8,455 nt of DNA from an uncultured Haloferula sp. Its GTDB lineage: Bacteria > Verrucomicrobiota > Verrucomicrobiae > Verrucomicrobiales > Akkermansiaceae. Positions 5,601 to 8,455 of the stretch are shown here, piece by piece (the first letter of the stretch is position 1; each line of letters opens with the position of its first letter). The stretch spans positions 1-8,455 of the forward strand of contig CAMLOZ010000121.1 in the NCBI GenBank assembly GCA_946481625.1. Direction: 5' to 3'. The translations under genes and the position numbers were made by a program. The notes beneath the pieces were generated by a model. That model worked only from the letters and a program-made list of their open reading frames with translations. It ran no database searches and was not told the DNA's origin.

Positions 5601-7001
5601 TCAGGGCTTGCCGGGAAAGGCGGGCTTCAAGGATTGGGCAGCATCGAAGGCCTCCGGCGTGTCGAGCGGCACCCCGGGGTCGAGCTGGTCCTTGAGGCAC
5701 GTGTCGAGCGCTGCCGCGAGGCGCGCCTTGGTTTCCGCATGAGCCGGATCGGCCGCGAGGTTCGTCATTTCGAAGGGGTCCTTCGCCGTGTGATAAAGCT
5801 CCTCCGCCGGGCGATGGAGGAAGCGCTCGACCAGCCGCAGGTGACGCGGGTTTTCCGTGGCGGTGAAAATCCACGAGCCCCAGTAGGGATTGTGCTCGGT
5901 GCGGCCCATCAGGTGCTTTTCGATGTAGGTGCTCCCCGGCGAGAGGTTGCGGATATAGCGCCACTCGCCATCACCGATCGAGCGGATCGGATACGGCGGC
6001 CCCTCGGGATAGTTGTTGTGCATGCCGTAGGCGAACTCGCGGTGGCTGTCCTTTTCACCGCGCAGCACGGCGGCGAAGCTGGTGCCATCGAAAACCCTGG
6101 GGTCGGGCTTGCCGCCGGCGAGCTCGATGAAAGTCGGCAGCACGTCCGCGTACTGGACCAGCGCGGGCGTGCGGCGGCCCGCCGGCACCACCCCGGGCCA
6201 GCGGGCGACGATCGAGGTATGCAGGCCGCTGTCCCAGTTCGTCCACTTGCAGCCCGGAAACTGTGCGCCTTGCTCGCTGGAGAAAAGTACCAGCGTGTCC
6301 TTCGCGATACCCTCCTTGTCGAGCAAAGCAAGCAGCTCGCCGACCTGGCCGTCCATGTACGTGATCTCGGCAAGGTAGCGGGAGAAGCTCTGCCGCGTCA
6401 GCGGCGTGTCCGCAAGATAGGGCGGCAGCTTCAGCGACTTTGGCGGATAGGCGGAAACATCGCCCATCACCCATGGCGCATGGGGCTCGGTGAGGGCAAC
6501 CACCAGGCAAAACGGCTGCGCGGGATCCCGGGTCACGAACTCCCTGACACCCGCCAGATCATGCGGGCGGGTGGGTTCGCGGACGCAGTTGTCGTCGAAG
6601 CCGGGCACCTCCTCGAAGGGATACGCCTTTGCAGGTTTGATGTGGGTTTTGCCCGTGATGCCGACTCGGTAACCGAGCGCCCCGAGGAAATGCGGAATGC
6701 TGCGCGTCCCGGGCCGGCTCGTCGCCTGATTCCACGCACAGCCGTTCCGCAGCGGCAGGCGGCCGGTGTAAAACTCGGAGCGGCACGGCGAGCACATCGC
6801 CATGCCCAGGTAGGCCCGCTCGAAGACGGTGCCCTGCCGTGCCAGCGCATCCAGGTGCGGCGTGCGGGCGTTCGCGCCGCCATGGAAGGACAGGTCGCTG
6901 TAGGTGCAGTCGTCGGCGAGGATGACGAGCAGGCTCGGCTTTTCCGCCGCACGCAGCGGCGATATCAGCAGGAGTGCGGCGAGCAGGATACGGGATTTCA
7001 C
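5601..7001 (-). CDS. Exported formylglycine-dependent sulfatase (family S1)
   Basis: This encodes 466 residues with a signal peptide (MKSRILLAALLLISPLRA, cleavage about residue 19). The S1 sulfatase core is complete: metal ligands DD at 30-31, the active-site motif CSPCR with Cys70 as the residue converted to formylglycine, GKTH at 117-120, EPHAPW at 172-177, SSEQG at 241-245, KW at 252-253, and GLHTSIVARWPG at 259-270. It hydrolyses sulfate esters, probably of a sulfated polysaccharide or its fragments, in the periplasm or outside. The usual SDNG/SDHG metal motif is replaced by SEQG, with the CxPCR and NGCAWNxA variants, which marks a distinct subgroup. The start is GTG at 7001, overlapping the TGA of the upstream small gene by 4 nt (GTGA), so translation is probably coupled. 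It converges on GH88 with 10 bp between stops. The anaerobic or aerobic maturase is not in the window. Confidence 0.94.
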   Translation of the reverse strand: MKSRILLAALLLISPLRAAEKPSLLVILADDCTYSDLSFHGGANARTPHLDALARQGTVFERAYLGMAMCSPCRSEFYTGRLPLRNGCAWNQATSRPGTRSIPHFLGALGYRVGITGKTHIKPAKAYPFEEVPGFDDNCVREPTRPHDLAGVREFVTRDPAQPFCLVVALTEPHAPWVMGDVSAYPPKSLKLPPYLADTPLTRQSFSRYLAEITYMDGQVGELLALLDKEGIAKDTLVLFSSEQGAQFPGCKWTNWDSGLHTSIVARWPGVVPAGRRTPALVQYADVLPTFIELAGGKPDPRVFDGTSFAAVLRGEKDSHREFAYGMHNNYPEGPPYPIRSIGDGEWRYIRNLSPGSTYIEKHLMGRTEHNPYWGSWIFTATENPRHLRLVERFLHRPAEELYHTAKDPFEMTNLAADPAHAETKARLAAALDTCLKDQLDPGVPLDTPEAFDAAQSLKPAFPGKP

Positions 7002-7321
7002 GGCTTGTTCTTGGGTTCGGGTTCTTCCCTGCGGAGAGTCACGGGCGCGCTTCGGCCGAGCTTTCCCACGGGAATCGGATTCCCGCGAGAATCGTCCGGG
7101 TCAGCCACGATGTGAGGATCGCGGATCCAGCCCCGCTTGATGAAGAGCGCGCGGTCATGGCTCGCCAGCCCGGCCTCGATCACCGGCTGCAATGGACCGG
7201 GCGCGGCGGAGGGATACTCCCCCTCGGAAATGCGCGGCGCGGCCTCATCCGCGAAGATCGGACCCGGCGCGAACAAGACCGTGGCGGAAAGAACGAGGAT
7301 CACGGAAGCCCGACAAGACAT
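6998..7321 (-). CDS. Small secreted protein, possibly a truncated glycosyl hydrolase
   Basis: This encodes 107 residues from the ATG at 7321; a TTG at 7339 would add six. A signal peptide is clear: MSCRAS, a hydrophobic stretch VILVLSATVLFAPGP, and a cleavage site after IFA. The mature part includes SHDRALFIKRGWIRDPHIV, which resembles the opening of five-bladed beta-propeller glycosyl hydrolases (GH43-like), where an IRDPxI segment holds an early active-site Asp. That family would continue for 300 or more residues. Here the sequence turns into a basic and proline-rich tail (PVTLRREEPEPKNKP) and stops at the GTGA that starts the sulfatase. I therefore suspect a gene cut short by an internal deletion, but a genuine small protein cannot be excluded. 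It lies 129 bp downstream of regulator B on the same strand. Confidence 0.6.
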   Translation of the reverse strand: MSCRASVILVLSATVLFAPGPIFADEAAPRISEGEYPSAAPGPLQPVIEAGLASHDRALFIKRGWIRDPHIVADPDDSRGNPIPVGKLGRSAPVTLRREEPEPKNKP

Positions 7322-7450
7322 GCACAGGAGTTTTGCCAATCGGGAAGATGTGGCATGGATCCCGCGACTTGCCCGCGAAAATCACCCCGCATCCGCCGTG
7401 GAGGGACGAAATGCCGCCCGTCGGCACCGCGGACCCCTTGACCGCCGTCC

Positions 7451-8455
7451 TTACACCGCGGCCGCCTCCACGAACCGCGGACGCGGCACCCGCCGGGGAA
7501 GGCTGCTGCCATCCGTCCAAGTGCCTTTCACCAGCACATCCTGCCGGATCGTCAGCAGCCCGCGGACATTGCTGTTGATCAGGGACACGAGCATCTGGAC
7601 TCCCACCCGGCCCACTTCCGAGGGGTTTTGGTGGATTCCCGCATCGATCGGGCAATCGAGAATGCCCAGCGCCGCCAGGCCGACATCTTCGGGAACCCGG
7701 AAGCCTAGACCGGCGAGCATGTCCGGCACCCCGGGGATATCCGTGAGAATCGCATCCGGGCATTGGTCGGCCATCCAGCGTCCCAAGGCCTTCAATTGAA
7801 CGTCCGGGCTCTCGCCTTCCTTCAGCAGCAGGGGTTTCAGCCGTTCGGTCGGACCAAATTCCTGCTGGCCCCAGAGATAGCCGGCTCCGAACAGGCGGGC
7901 CTGACACCGGATCCCGACAAACCCGACCCGACGGTAGCCTTTGGCCCTCATCGCCTGCGTCGCCATCATGGCATTGCCCGCTTGGTCGCTCGAAACAGAG
8001 AACGCCGCCAGATCCCGTGGCAGCCGGGGAATCCGGAGCTGTACCAGCGAATAGTCGCTCCAGTCGAAATCCTCCCACCCCGCCGGTAGCGGCCCCGGCG
8101 GCACGATGATGCCGTTCACGTTGCGGGCCTGCAGGACCTTCCCGAGTTTCCGCAAGGGGAGATCCTCGTTCACCACGAACTCGTCGAGACGATATCCCGC
8201 CGCCAGGGCGGCACGGGACGCCCCCTCCCAATAGCAGTCGAACTCCCGGTAACGGCGCAACATCCCCGGATCGGGCCAGCCATTCAACCAAGCCAACGAT
8301 GCCTGAACCGGCCGAACCTTCGACGACTGCCGCAGATGGGCCAGCGCGGCTCCGGAAGGATTGGGCTGGTAGCCCATCGCGGTCGCCACCTTGAGGACCC
8401 GCTCCCGGGTCGGCTGCGTGATCGAGATGTCCCCGCGCAGGGCCATCGAGACCGT
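7451..8455 (-). CDS. LacI-family transcriptional regulator, 5' end beyond window (regulator B)
   Basis: In total 334 residues are present, and the frame is open through the right edge. The last codons inside the window read TVSMALRG, the end of the helix-turn-helix recognition helix, so about 25-35 N-terminal residues are missing. The ATG at 8446 is internal and not the start. After the HTH come GYQPNPSGAALAHLR (hinge), then the sensor domain with YREFDCYWEGASRAALAAGYRLDEF, LQARNVNGIIVPP, AKGYRRVGFVGI and GFRVPEDVGLAALGI. These segments align closely with regulator A (YKEFDLYWKGAS, FQARNIRGILLPP, ERGYRRIGLI, GYRVPEDIPVAV), so the two are paralogs. It probably represses or activates the downstream small gene and sulfatase in response to a sugar ligand. 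Its own promoter lies outside the window. The 129 bp after its stop (7322-7450) shows no clear promoter or terminator. Confidence 0.93.
   Translation of the reverse strand, partial: TVSMALRGDISITQPTRERVLKVATAMGYQPNPSGAALAHLRQSSKVRPVQASLAWLNGWPDPGMLRRYREFDCYWEGASRAALAAGYRLDEFVVNEDLPLRKLGKVLQARNVNGIIVPPGPLPAGWEDFDWSDYSLVQLRIPRLPRDLAAFSVSSDQAGNAMMATQAMRAKGYRRVGFVGIRCQARLFGAGYLWGQQEFGPTERLKPLLLKEGESPDVQLKALGRWMADQCPDAILTDIPGVPDMLAGLGFRVPEDVGLAALGILDCPIDAGIHQNPSEVGRVGVQMLVSLINSNVRGLLTIRQDVLVKGTWTDGSSLPRRVPRPRFVEAAAV

Noticed and set aside
5634..7115. A 493-residue open frame antisense to the sulfatase
   Set aside because: It is the opposite-strand shadow of a well-supported sulfatase and has no recognisable domain or signal.

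Overview
The window looks like a piece of a Verrucomicrobia chromosome (Luteolibacter-like), carrying part of a polysaccharide-utilisation locus. This assignment is inferred. The grounds are GC-rich genes separated by more AT-rich spacers, a PEP-CTERM-type tail ending in four arginines, two divergent LacI-type regulators of similar design, an exported sulfatase with a CxPCR active site, a GH88 unsaturated uronyl hydrolase and a sodium:solute symporter. No rRNA, tRNA, CRISPR array, insertion sequence or phage gene was seen.

Layout. At the left edge, on the minus strand, are the first 30 codons of an unidentified gene (1-92) and a small Tat-exported lipoprotein (136-465). A 671-bp non-coding spacer follows (466-1136), holding a 19-bp inverted repeat at 839-857. 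Then comes a plus-strand sodium:solute symporter (1137-2894). It converges on a minus-strand LacI-family regulator, here called regulator A (2956-4008), whose promoter region carries two 16-bp inverted repeats. The spacer at 4039-4420 holds the decayed 3' end of a PEP-CTERM gene and a strong 14-bp hairpin. GH88 (4421-5590, plus) converges, with 10 bp between stop codons, on a minus-strand unit: regulator B (7451 past the right edge), a small secreted protein (6998-7321) and a sulfatase (5601-7001). The last two overlap by 4 nt.

How the genes may work together (inference). Sulfate esters are removed outside the cytoplasm by the sulfatase. Unsaturated uronyl oligosaccharides, left by a polysaccharide lyase not present here, are cleaved in the cytoplasm by GH88. 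The symporter imports a sugar or sugar acid, and the two paralogous LacI-type proteins sense degradation intermediates. A sulfated, uronate-containing polymer such as ulvan, a glycosaminoglycan or a sulfated algal polysaccharide fits, but the polymer cannot be named from this window.

The individual families are known. The least ordinary items are the PEP-CTERM fossil with its hairpin, the paired palindromes at regulator A, the symporter-upstream palindrome, and the small secreted gene that looks like the truncated front of a larger enzyme. I did not find a clearly new multi-gene system.
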